Shown one piece after another: positions 53,879 through 62,900 of a DNA stretch of 64,000 bases; position 1 is the stretch's first letter; every line of letters starts with the position of its first letter. Source of the DNA: CAYJBH01 sp964370825 (GTDB lineage Bacteria; Bacillota; Clostridia; Oscillospirales; Ruminococcaceae); NCBI GenBank assembly GCA_964370825.1, contig CAYJKY010000012.1, positions 1-64,000 on the forward strand, in the 5' to 3' direction. The notes under the pieces are model-generated. The model was not told the DNA's origin. It worked only from the letters and a program-made list of their open reading frames with translations, and searched no databases. A program made the translations under genes and the position numbers.

Positions 53879-54211
53879 ATGAATGAGAATCTGCCGGCTT
53901 GCCCGATAGAGATTACCCTTTTACTTATAAGCGATAAATGGAAGGTGTTAGTTTTGAGAGAATTAGAGTCCGAAACAAAGCGTTTCGGTGTATTGAAAAA
54001 TTCAATTAATGGAATTTCACAAAAGGTATTAACCTCCAACCTGCGTCAGATGGAGCAGAGTGGATTAGTTCATCGACAGGTTTATGCTGAAATACCGCCC
54101 AAGGTGGAGTACTCTTTAACTGAACTCGGAAAGAGCCTTAAGCCTGTTTTAAGTGCGATGGCAAGTTGGGGGCTTGAATACAAAAAGATTATCAACAGTG
54201 AGGATTGTTAA
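53879..54211 (+). CDS. HxlR-family winged-helix regulator
   Basis: A 110-residue regulator of the HxlR/YodB group. It begins MNENLPACPIEITLLLISDK, the usual family start, with the single Cys that in redox-sensing members such as YodB and HypR reacts with electrophiles. The winged helix contains ISQKVLTSNLRQMEQSGLVH. ATG 53867 is also in frame but has AAAGGA touching it. It is divergent from the amino-acid ABC/flavoprotein operon and probably controls it. Confidence 0.88.
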   Translation: MNENLPACPIEITLLLISDKWKVLVLRELESETKRFGVLKNSINGISQKVLTSNLRQMEQSGLVHRQVYAEIPPKVEYSLTELGKSLKPVLSAMASWGLEYKKIINSEDC

Positions 54212-54224
54212 ATAACAATATTAA

Positions 54225-55385
54225 TTAATGCGTCCCCGAAATATCGGTTATTTTCCCTGCCTTATTATCCTTGATAATTGAGTTTTCAACGCGTTTTTGA
54301 AGCTCGTTGTAGTATAGGTTTTCATCTATAGGAAGTGATACCTGTTGTCCTGTCCAACCGGAGAGATGAATGGCATTTGAAATAGTTAAACCATTAACTC
54401 CTTCGATACCCGGAGCTATAAGTTTTTCGCCGTTTAATACAGCATTTGTAAAGTTTTGAAGTATGCCGTTGTGTGCGGTTTCAACCTCGTTGGTTTCGAT
54501 TTCTATCGTCTCGTCCGCTGGCTTTTCAAATCCGTTCTCACTACTGTAGCAGTACTCCCTTTCACTCACCGAAAGCTTTGTGAAGGTCATTTTCCCATCT
54601 TCGATTACAACCCTGCCTCTGTCACCTGATACCTCAAGGCGGTTTGTTCCGGGGGTTTCTCCGGTTGTGGTTATAAACACAGCTGTTGCGCCATTTTCAT
54701 ACTCGGCGTAGGCGGTTACATCGTCCTCAACCTCTATATCATGAAATTTACCCATATGAGTAAATCCACTTATTTTAGTCGGCATACCAAAAATCCATTG
54801 CCACAGGTCAAGGTTGTGAGGGCATTGATTTATCAGTACGCCGCCGCCCTCGCCCTTCCAGGTGGCACGCCAGCCGGAGCTATTGTAATAGCTCTGGGTT
54901 CTGTACCAGTTTGTTACTATCCAGATAAATCTTTTGGGTTCGCCGAGCTCGCCGTCCTGCACCATGTCACGAAGCTTTTTGTACAGAGGGTTTGTGCGCT
55001 GGTTATACATCAACGAAAAAACCTTGCCGGACTTTTGTGCAACTTCATTCATCTCACGAACCTGCTTTGTATACACTCCTGCGGGTTTCTCGCAGACCAC
55101 ATGCAAACCTTTATTAAAGGCAGCAACAGACATACCGGGATGTTCATAGTGAGGTGTTGCAACAATAACGGCGTCAAGCTCGATGTCGGCAGAGAGCATT
55201 TCGGAATAATCCTTAAAAATCTTTACGTCACCCTTAAGGTTTTCTCTTGCCCAGCTGAGTTTATTTTCATCTATATCGCACACAGCGACAAGTTCCATGT
55301 TTTTTATTTCGCCTGCGGATATGTTTTTAGCGTGACCGCTACCCATGTTTCCTATGCCAACAACAGCAACCTTTACAGTTTTCAT
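54225..55385 (-). CDS. Gfo/Idh/MocA-family oxidoreductase
   Basis: A 386-residue NAD(P)-dependent sugar dehydrogenase-like enzyme. It has a Rossmann domain with VAVVGIGNMGSGHAKNI and the EKP motif in GLHVVCEKPAGVY, followed by the alpha/beta substrate domain with GGGVLINQCPHNLDLWQWIF (catalytic-type Asn/His pattern). It is cytoplasmic. It lies 13 bases downstream of a sugar-phosphate isomerase/epimerase-like gene; these two families are often paired in catabolism of inositols and unusual or oxidised sugars. Confidence 0.92.
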   Translation of the reverse strand: MKTVKVAVVGIGNMGSGHAKNISAGEIKNMELVAVCDIDENKLSWARENLKGDVKIFKDYSEMLSADIELDAVIVATPHYEHPGMSVAAFNKGLHVVCEKPAGVYTKQVREMNEVAQKSGKVFSLMYNQRTNPLYKKLRDMVQDGELGEPKRFIWIVTNWYRTQSYYNSSGWRATWKGEGGGVLINQCPHNLDLWQWIFGMPTKISGFTHMGKFHDIEVEDDVTAYAEYENGATAVFITTTGETPGTNRLEVSGDRGRVVIEDGKMTFTKLSVSEREYCYSSENGFEKPADETIEIETNEVETAHNGILQNFTNAVLNGEKLIAPGIEGVNGLTISNAIHLSGWTGQQVSLPIDENLYYNELQKRVENSIIKDNKAGKITDISGTH

Positions 55386-55398
55386 TATAATATCCTTT

Positions 55399-56160
55399 CT
55401 ATGTTTCCCAACCGTTTTTAATTAAATTATCGAAGGTGATTTTTGCAGCCACAAACGGGCTCTGCTCACAGCTGTCCTGCTCATAAAGTGCATACTTAAT
55501 CTTATCGGAGTCTTTAAAACGTGCTAACAATCCGTCAAAGTTTATATTGCCTTCGTAGATGGGTTTCATGACCTTTTGCCCATTGCTTATGCCCATATCC
55601 TTTAGATGAATGCAGGGAATCCTGCTTTCAAATTTATTAAACCAGAAAAGAAGGTCGCCGCCGCCTTCCTGTACCCAATAGCTGTCAAGGGTAAAGCCCA
55701 TTTCATCCTCGGCAAATCCATCGGCAAGGGACTCCATTATGGTTTTGTTGTTGTATTTTTCAAATTCAAAAGCATGGTTATGATACATAAACAGCTTGCC
55801 GGCCTGTTTGATTTTCACAGCCGCCGGTTTAAAGGTCTCGATAAAATTGTCAACAAACCCCTCGTTTCGGTATTTACCGGGCATCGCACCCAACCCAATG
55901 TAGTCGCAACCTAAAACATTATGCTCCTCAATAACTTTATCTGTTTCATGTAAAATTCTGTCCGCAGGAGTGTGCGTTAGTACAATCTGCAACCCGTTTG
56001 TATCACATATTCTGCGAAGTTTCAGCGGTTCTATTGGACCTCCACCGGAAATCTGAACATAGTTATACCCAATTTCCGCAATTTTAGATAACGTGTACTC
56101 CATGTCACGCTCTGTCTGCATATACTCCCTCATGGTGTACATCTGCATTCCGATTTTCAT
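55399..56160 (-). CDS. Sugar phosphate isomerase/epimerase (AP endonuclease 2-type TIM barrel)
   Basis: A 253-residue xylose isomerase-like TIM barrel. It begins MKIGMQMYTMREYM, with metal-site type residues in GLGAMPGKYR, MYHNHAFEFEKY, LDSYWVQEGG and IHLKDMGI. Start ATG 56160 is preceded by a near-perfect GGAGGTGA; the longer reading from 56217 is not supported. It is the first gene of a two-gene operon with the Gfo/Idh/MocA enzyme, behind a strong promoter with a palindrome over the start site. The substrate is unknown. Confidence 0.9.
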   Translation of the reverse strand: MKIGMQMYTMREYMQTERDMEYTLSKIAEIGYNYVQISGGGPIEPLKLRRICDTNGLQIVLTHTPADRILHETDKVIEEHNVLGCDYIGLGAMPGKYRNEGFVDNFIETFKPAAVKIKQAGKLFMYHNHAFEFEKYNNKTIMESLADGFAEDEMGFTLDSYWVQEGGGDLLFWFNKFESRIPCIHLKDMGISNGQKVMKPIYEGNINFDGLLARFKDSDKIKYALYEQDSCEQSPFVAAKITFDNLIKNGWET

Positions 56161-56173
56161 TGTCACCTCCATA

Positions 56174-56190
56174 TACAATACGATATTGTA
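56174..56190. promoter_or_regulatory. Putative operator of the isomerase/oxidoreductase operon
   Basis: Perfect 7-3-7 inverted repeat TACAATA-CGA-TATTGTA lying just downstream of the -10 box, over the predicted transcription start and ahead of the RBS. The cognate regulator is not obvious. Confidence 0.7.
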
Positions 56191-56195
56191 GACTA

Positions 56196-56224
56196 AATTT
56201 AACACATAACAAAGCACATGTCAA
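56196..56224 (-). promoter_or_regulatory. Promoter of the isomerase/oxidoreductase operon
   Basis: Minus strand: perfect -35 TTGACA (56219-56224), 17-base spacer, -10 TAAATT (56196-56201). Confidence 0.8.
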
Positions 56225-56286
56225 GGTTGAATTTTTTAACAAAAATATGTAGCTTTCATCATGGTAATATGCCAAAAAAATAATGC

Positions 56287-56315
56287 TTGTAATGCATCCT
56301 GCACTGTGATATAAT
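56287..56315 (+). promoter_or_regulatory. Promoter of the UroD-like gene
   Basis: -35 TTGTAA (56287-56292), 17-base spacer, perfect -10 TATAAT (56310-56315). Confidence 0.78.
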
Positions 56316-56364
56316 TCCTTTAACATAGGTTTTGATTCGACAATAACAACAGGGAGAAATTTAT

Positions 56365-57417
56365 ATGTTTTCACCGAATTACCAACGAATTGTTCGAGCG
56401 GCAACAAATCAGCAAAATGACATAGTTCCCCTTTACGACCACATTATTTCATGGGAAATCATCTCACAAATCACAAACAATCCCGATTTTCCTTCATTAG
56501 CGACCGGCAACAAACAAGATTTGGCAGAGTTTTACCGATTGTACGGAAAATTTTTGAGTGACATGGAATATGATGTGCTTATTTACGAGGGATGCATTTC
56601 CGGTATCTTAGAAGGTGGCGGAGCACTGGGACGTCATATCGACCCTGCAATAAAGGATTGGGACGATTTTCGGAGTTATCCTTTTGAAAACATTAAGGAG
56701 CGATACTTTCAAACATTTACGCCGCATTTCGAGGCAATACACACCCAAATGCCCTCCGGCATGAAGGGTATAGGTGGCGTCGGAAACGGTATTTTTGAGG
56801 TGGTACAGGATTTAGTAGGTTATGAAAATCTATGCATCATGCTGTATGATGAGCCCGAACTTGTTACCGCATTGTTTCAAAAGCTCGGTTCTGTTATGGC
56901 CGACATATGGACGGAATTCGCTCAAAGGCACGGGGACGATTTTTGTGTATTTCGCCATGGAGATGATCTCGGATTTAACACACAAACCCTGTTGCCACCA
57001 CAGGTAATCGAGGAACATATCTATCCGGTTTACAAAAAAATTGTCGACATTGCACATAGAAACAATAAACCGTTTCTACTGCACTCCTGCGGTAATCTGT
57101 TTGCTGTTATGGACAAGCTGATTGACTATACCGGCATAGATGCAAAGCACTCAAACGAGGATGCCATCGCACCGTTTCAGGAGTGGATTGATCGATATGG
57201 TGACAGAATTGGCAACTTCGGAGGAATTGATACTGATGTTATTTGTAGTGATGACGTTTCGTACGTCAGTAATTATGTGGAAAATGTCTATCGTCAGGCC
57301 GAAAACTGTATAGGTGTTGCACTCGGTACAGGAAACTCCGTGCCAAACTATGTTTCACTTACCGGATATTTAACCATGAATGAAACTGTACGAAGATTAC
57401 GTTCGGCATCGAAATAA
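56365..57417 (+). CDS. Uroporphyrinogen decarboxylase-family protein (MtaA/CmuA-like)
   Basis: A 350-residue TIM-barrel protein of the UroD superfamily. It carries an HxC motif at residues 240-242 (LLHSCGN) and a later Cys near 317 (AENCIGV), the zinc-ligand pattern of methylcobalamin:thiol methyltransferases such as MtaA, rather than the features of true HemE. No haem biosynthesis or corrinoid protein genes are nearby. In clostridia such proteins often sit beside sugar-catabolism genes, as here beside the divergent Gfo/Idh/MocA operon, but their substrates are mostly unknown. GGGAG precedes ATG 56365. Confidence 0.82.
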   Translation: MFSPNYQRIVRAATNQQNDIVPLYDHIISWEIISQITNNPDFPSLATGNKQDLAEFYRLYGKFLSDMEYDVLIYEGCISGILEGGGALGRHIDPAIKDWDDFRSYPFENIKERYFQTFTPHFEAIHTQMPSGMKGIGGVGNGIFEVVQDLVGYENLCIMLYDEPELVTALFQKLGSVMADIWTEFAQRHGDDFCVFRHGDDLGFNTQTLLPPQVIEEHIYPVYKKIVDIAHRNNKPFLLHSCGNLFAVMDKLIDYTGIDAKHSNEDAIAPFQEWIDRYGDRIGNFGGIDTDVICSDDVSYVSNYVENVYRQAENCIGVALGTGNSVPNYVSLTGYLTMNETVRRLRSASK

Positions 57418-57448
57418 CTATATAAACCTTCAAGTTAAAACGGATATG

Positions 57449-59191
57449 TTATTCGGATAAAAATGCAAAAACATCTTTACCGAGCTTAATGTTGGTAGAT
57501 TCAAACACCACAATCTCGTTTTCCCCCTCACGTAACAGTGGTGCAGGAAGATAAAGCGGTGTATCCGGTGTGGTTTCACTCCAATATCGACCGAGATTAA
57601 ATCCGTTAATAAAAACATTTCCTTTGGTCAGACCATATAGTTTGACAAAGCTATCGGCTAATATTTCCGCCTTAAATCTTCCGCGTAAAAATGTTGGAGT
57701 GTTTTGGGCGGTTTTATTTGTCGAAAAGCAAAGCTCACTTATATCTGAGAGGGTTAGAGGAAACATCTTCCACCCAAAGAGATGTACAGCACCGAGCCTT
57801 ACTGCCTTCACTCCCTTGCGCTCGCCAATCTCTTTACCAAAATTCACCCTGCCGAGGTTTTCTACAAGTAGCTCTATTCTTGTGGGTGCATCTTTACTAG
57901 TGTTCAAAACAATCTCATCAAAGCGTTCAAGGTGATTGTCAATTACCCCCTTGAACTCACCATCAACATAGACAACTGCACGATCGCAAAGACCGTCGAG
58001 GGAGAGTATTGCCTCGTTGAAATCTGCCTGTACCGTTGTGCTGTAGAGAACAAAGCCCGACGGTACATCAAGATGTTCAAAGCTAAGCGGTGCCGCAGAC
58101 ATAAAAATCTTTGATATATTATCAAGGTTATCAAACAGCAAAGCCGATTCGGTGAAATCCACCCTACCGTATGAATACTTTATGGTATCGGCAACCTCAA
58201 TTTCATCTGCCTTGCCAAAGCGTTTTTCCAACTCTGCCTTGACTGCATAATATTTTTCCGTCATGTCACCGCACTCGGATAGCGGCGAGTCATAGTCATA
58301 GCTTGTTACCGTCGGAAGTATTTTACCATCATAGTTTGCACCATTCATAAAACCGAAGTTGGTTCCGCCATGAAACATATAAAAATTGATGTTCCCATTG
58401 TCGTTTAGTATCTCGCCCATCGTTTTGATAACATCATCGGCAGGGCGTGTATGATGCTCCTCGCCCCAGTGATCAAACCATCCGTTCCAAAATTCCATAC
58501 ACATAAAGGGGTCGTCATTGCGATATTTATGAAAGATTTCACGCGCCTCATCCCCTCGACTTCCGAAGTTACAGGTAGCAAGCACCCCGTCTAGCGTTCC
58601 GTTTGTTAGCATATATTCGGTAGGGCCGTCCGATGTGAAATACAGACAATCCATGTTGTTTTTTTCGTAGATTGACTTAATCGCTTTTAGGTATTCCTTG
58701 TCGTTGCCAAAGCTACCATACTCGTTTTCTATCTGCATTGCAATAACATTACCGCCGTTAACCTCAAGGTGCGGGCGAATGATATCACAAAGCTTTTCGT
58801 AGTAACGCTCCACCTTGGAGAGATACACCGGGTCAGCACAGCGAAGATTCATATCATATTTATGCAACCAGTAAGGAAAGCCACCAAAATCCCATTCGGC
58901 ACATATGTATGGACCTGGTCGTACAATTGCGTAAAGCCCTACATCTTGCGCAGTCTGCAAAAATTCACCAATGTTTAAAATGCCTTCAAAATCATATGAG
59001 CCTTCAAACTGTTCGTGAAGATTCCAAGCACAGTAACTTTCCACCGTGTTAAATCCACAAGCCTTAAGTTTGCGAAGCCTATCCTCCCAATATCCCGGCA
59101 CTACACGAAAATAGTGAATGGCGCCACTAAGTATGTTTATTGGATTGTCATGCATATAAAACTGTTTGTTTGAAAATTTTAAGTTTGCCAT
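57449..59191 (-). CDS. Beta-galactosidase, glycoside hydrolase family 35
   Basis: A 580-residue GH35 enzyme. The N-terminal TIM barrel carries the family signature region GPYICAEWDFGGFPYWL, predicted acid/base Glu157 (MQIENEYGSFG) and nucleophile Glu233 (MCMEFWNGW). C-terminal beta-sandwich domains follow, ending NIKLGKDVFAFLSE. There is no signal peptide, so it should act on imported galactosides in the cytoplasm. It starts at ATG 59191 with GGAAAGGAT-like RBS, 40 bases after the MarR gene, with which it may form an operon. Confidence 0.94.
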   Translation of the reverse strand: MANLKFSNKQFYMHDNPINILSGAIHYFRVVPGYWEDRLRKLKACGFNTVESYCAWNLHEQFEGSYDFEGILNIGEFLQTAQDVGLYAIVRPGPYICAEWDFGGFPYWLHKYDMNLRCADPVYLSKVERYYEKLCDIIRPHLEVNGGNVIAMQIENEYGSFGNDKEYLKAIKSIYEKNNMDCLYFTSDGPTEYMLTNGTLDGVLATCNFGSRGDEAREIFHKYRNDDPFMCMEFWNGWFDHWGEEHHTRPADDVIKTMGEILNDNGNINFYMFHGGTNFGFMNGANYDGKILPTVTSYDYDSPLSECGDMTEKYYAVKAELEKRFGKADEIEVADTIKYSYGRVDFTESALLFDNLDNISKIFMSAAPLSFEHLDVPSGFVLYSTTVQADFNEAILSLDGLCDRAVVYVDGEFKGVIDNHLERFDEIVLNTSKDAPTRIELLVENLGRVNFGKEIGERKGVKAVRLGAVHLFGWKMFPLTLSDISELCFSTNKTAQNTPTFLRGRFKAEILADSFVKLYGLTKGNVFINGFNLGRYWSETTPDTPLYLPAPLLREGENEIVVFESTNIKLGKDVFAFLSE

Positions 59192-59231
59192 ATACTGTAT
59201 CCTTTCCTAAATACATTCTGTAAAATCGTTT

Positions 59232-59663
59232 CTATCTTCGTTCTTTTTCCTTTTTTAGGTTTGACGCTATCCTTGTGATAATATCACCCGCTTTCTCTAA
59301 CTCATCCTGCGAGATATCACTGAATGCTACTCTCCTAAAGTTTAACCGACAGTCCTGTGACTTCTTTATTACAGCATCACTTTTTGGCAACAAGGTCAAT
59401 TTCACAATTTTTTTGTTTTCCGGCATCACCGATCTAGTCAGGTAACCTTTTTCTATCATTCCCTTAATGGATGCCGAAACATGAGATTTTGTGAAACTTT
59501 TCGCAGTTATTATATTCGTCATGGTGTTGAAATCGGGGTTGTCGCTTAAAAATTGGAGTATGTCAATGTCCATGTAAGTAAGTCCGGTTTCAGACATCAA
59601 GTCCTTGAAATAATCGCGCCTAATTGTAGTTATAGTCACAAATAGATCCTTGAAATATATCAT
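59232..59663 (-). CDS. MarR-family transcriptional regulator
   Basis: A 143-residue winged-helix protein. The DNA-binding part includes LTYMDIDILQFLSD, KSFTKSHVSASIKGMIEKGY and the wing TRSVMPENKKIVKLTLL. Its promoter contains a perfect palindrome between the -35 and -10 boxes, so it is probably autorepressing. The GH35 gene immediately downstream is a likely co-transcribed target. The effector is unknown. Confidence 0.88.
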   Translation of the reverse strand: MIYFKDLFVTITTIRRDYFKDLMSETGLTYMDIDILQFLSDNPDFNTMTNIITAKSFTKSHVSASIKGMIEKGYLTRSVMPENKKIVKLTLLPKSDAVIKKSQDCRLNFRRVAFSDISQDELEKAGDIITRIASNLKKEKERR

Positions 59664-59713
59664 AATATCTTCCCTATGTCTATTAGCTCTTTTTCAGACA
59701 ATTTCATATTCGT

Positions 59714-59742
59714 ATTGTAGTTCTATTTAGAACAAATGTCAA
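59714..59742 (-). promoter_or_regulatory. Promoter of the marR gene with operator in the spacer
   Basis: Minus strand: perfect -35 TTGACA (59737-59742), 17-base spacer, -10 TACAAT (59714-59719). The palindrome GTTCTATTTAGAAC fills 59720-59733 of the spacer. Confidence 0.85.
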
Positions 59743-59844
59743 TGATATTATCGTAAAAAATATGTAAAAAATCTACGGTGACATCATTGTTGTCGAATAA
59801 TTTGTCAAAATGACTCGGTTGCACGATAAAAGTAGTGAAATGTA

Positions 59845-59873
59845 TTGCATTTTGCATATAAAAGTGCGATAAT
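59845..59873 (+). promoter_or_regulatory. Putative promoter of the surface protein gene
   Basis: -35 TTGCAT (59845-59850), 17-base spacer, -10 GATAAT (59868-59873), about 40 bases before ATG 59914. Confidence 0.55.
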
Positions 59874-59913
59874 ATAAATACATATCGAACCATTAATCAC
59901 AGGTTATTTACAT

Positions 59914-62900
59914 ATGAAAATATCAATAAAGAAAAAGTTAATCACAATGTTGGCGGTGGTGACACTGTTTGTTGTTCAGGTAACGATGGTTTGGGGAACC
60001 TCTGTTTTACCATTCACGAATTTGAATGCTGATATCGGAATTGCTCCGCCCGAGTTTGTTGAAATAGTTATTTCTCCGTTGGAAACAAATCGCTACATAG
60101 TCGCTAACGGAAACAAACTGTACATTGAAGCTGGCGGTGCAAATACCACGATATACTATATGGACGGAGCCTCGAAAAAATATATCAATATTTCCGGTGG
60201 AGTTTTCTTTTTTTCCGGTACGCCGAATCCCAGCGATTTTAGTGACTATACTATCGTTGCCGGTGGATACTCTACAACTACAGCTGTTTCAGTGCCCTCT
60301 ACCTCGATTGAGATGACCGGTGGAACTGTTTTGGCGATTTATGGTGGCGGGCTTTCCAACGGAGCCTCGGCAGTGTCCACCGTAACGGGAGACACCCAAG
60401 TTAACATAAGCGGCGGTAATGCTGGTCGCGTCTTTGGCGGCGGGTTAGCTTTATTTGAAGGCAACTCGGTGGTTTCTTTAAACACCAACCTAAATATTAC
60501 CGGCACAGCCTCAATCGGCACCGCATACGGTGCCGGCGATAGTTATACAACTGTTAGCGGCAGCAGTAACGTTTCGGTAAGTGAAACACCGACAGTTGGA
60601 TCACTTTATGGTGGTGGCAACTATCTATCGCTTGTTTCGGGAAACACCAAGGTAGATATATCCGGCGGAACCTTTAATCTTGTGCACGGTGGAGGTAACA
60701 ACAACAGCTATATTGGCTACACCGGAAAAATTCATTCAACACCATTTGCCCTAAACAAGAACCCATCACTTGGCAGAGTGGATGTTACGGTAGCAGGTAA
60801 TGCATCGTTAACAACTCCCCCTCTTACATCACATCAATATCATGGAAGTGTTGTAGGTGGCGGAAACAAAAATTTTATTAATGCAGACATTAACGTGATC
60901 GTAAAGGATAACGTAACAGTTTCTAAAAACATATATGGTGGAGATGTAGAGCTAAACAGCATCTCCTCTGCCCCCACATTTAATGAATATCTTACAAATG
61001 TAGATGGCGACATCTATGTAAGAGTAGAAGGTGGTGCTATTTCGGGTTCGGTATATGGAGGCGGTCGAAATGATCATGTACTAAACAACACAACAACGCA
61101 CATAACTTCCGGAAATATCAGTGGAAATGTATTCGGCACCGGTTATCGCACCAGCATAGAGGGTAATGCACGTGTCATTATTGATGATGGTATCATAGGC
61201 GGAGATGTTTTTGGTGGCGGTGAGATTCTCACACTTGTGGGTTCCAATAGATTTGGCGCAGCCGTAGGAGACAGGGGAAATATATCTGTTGAAATTAATG
61301 ATGGTCAAATTAGTGGTTCAGTTTATGCCGGAGGTAGAATCAATTACTACAACTCATATACCGGTGTTTTTGGATACAGAGATATAGGTATAACCATTTC
61401 AGGTGGAACGGTTCACGGTTCACTAATCGGAGGCTCACTAATAGAGGCAATCCCCGGCGAGACATCGATAGGATCATTAACATCAGCGTTTGGAGATCCA
61501 TTAGGTAATATAAGCATATTCGCTTTAGACGGAACAGTCAAAAATGATATTATAGGCGCAGGTAGCTATGATATTTTTGCGGACGGAAGCTCCACTTCAC
61601 TGCTTGAAGATAATTTATTCATCTTTGTAAACGACGGTGCGACTGTCGAAGGAGATGTATATAAACAGCTGTTTGCCGAAGATACGTCTCCTCCTACCGA
61701 TTACATCGAAGGTACATCTACAGTCGTTATAGAAAACACTTCTACGACGGTTGCAGAAATTTATGGAGATGTGGGCAATGTTTCCATCGCCGATATATCC
61801 TCCGAGATAACTGCAATTTTACGACAGGACAGACAGCCAGGATGGACATTGGATCACTGGCAGATCAGAGGTAATGTAAGTCTTCCGCTGACGGTAACAA
61901 AGAATATTTCAATCGATGCCGAGGAGGAACTCTATATCCCATTATCATCAAGCCTAATTGCTGAGGAGAGTGGAGCAGATGTTTTTGTAAATAACGGCTT
62001 TATAGTTACCCTTCAACCGACTTTAGACATGAGCATCGAAACATCAAACGTACCAAACGAGAGCAATGTGCAGAGCAGAATTATTCGTGACGATGTAGTT
62101 CTATCTGTGGAACTGACAGATGCTGACTATACCGTCGGACAGACCGCAACTCCACTGGATGCAACACCTAAGTCGAATCCGCTTTGGGATCTATTACTGA
62201 GCGGAGATAAGGTTAGTGTCGACAATGTTTCCTATGAGTGGCAAAAGGAGAGTGTGCTCCTACCATCCGAGACCGCTGCACTGTATATACCTAAAACCGA
62301 CTACGTTTCAAGTTTTACCTATACTGTGAATTCCACGGCAAATTATCTTTTTCAGACTGTGCCGGTCGGCATACTTTCCAACATTGACGGAGGTGATTCC
62401 GCCATTATAAATGTAACCGCTGTGCCGATAATTACTCCAACTCCGGAACCGACACCGACCCCAACACCGACACCGACCCCAACACCGGCACCTGAGCCGG
62501 ACCCGGAAGATGAGGAGAGCTCGAGTAGCTCCTCTGTACCATCATCCTCTGCTCCTGCATCATCTTCCTCGACACCGAGTTCTTCAGCACCGTCAAGCTC
62601 GTCCACATCTCTACCTCCAACTACGGAAGATGAAGTTGACGACCCGGAAATCACACCCGGTGGTGGCGTGACAATTCCACCCGGAGACAGTGGGAATCCT
62701 CCGGACAACATTACCATTGGCGGTGATGAGGTGGAAGGCGGCAGCATAACGGTCGGGGAGGGGGGAGAGCTGTTGATTTCACCGGAGGCATTTACCGGAC
62801 TTCCGGACGGTGAGCACATCATAAGGCTTCGCTACGATGGTGTTGATTATGAGACATCTGTGATTGTAGAAGACGGTGTTCCGCAGTCAATAGGTACTCT

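Noticed and set aside
56365..57417. HemE (uroporphyrinogen decarboxylase) of haem synthesis
   Set aside because: The HxC...C zinc-type motif and the sugar-gene context fit the MtaA/CmuA branch better, and no haem genes are adjacent.
62437..62620. Short-period repeats as a possible CRISPR array
   Set aside because: The repeats encode a Pro/Thr and Ser-rich linker in frame within one protein; there are no spacers and no cas genes.
62352..62822. 156-codon minus-strand frame opposite the surface protein linker
   Set aside because: It is the mirror of the Pro/Thr/Ser-rich linker, giving low-complexity Gly/Val/Ser repeats; not a gene.
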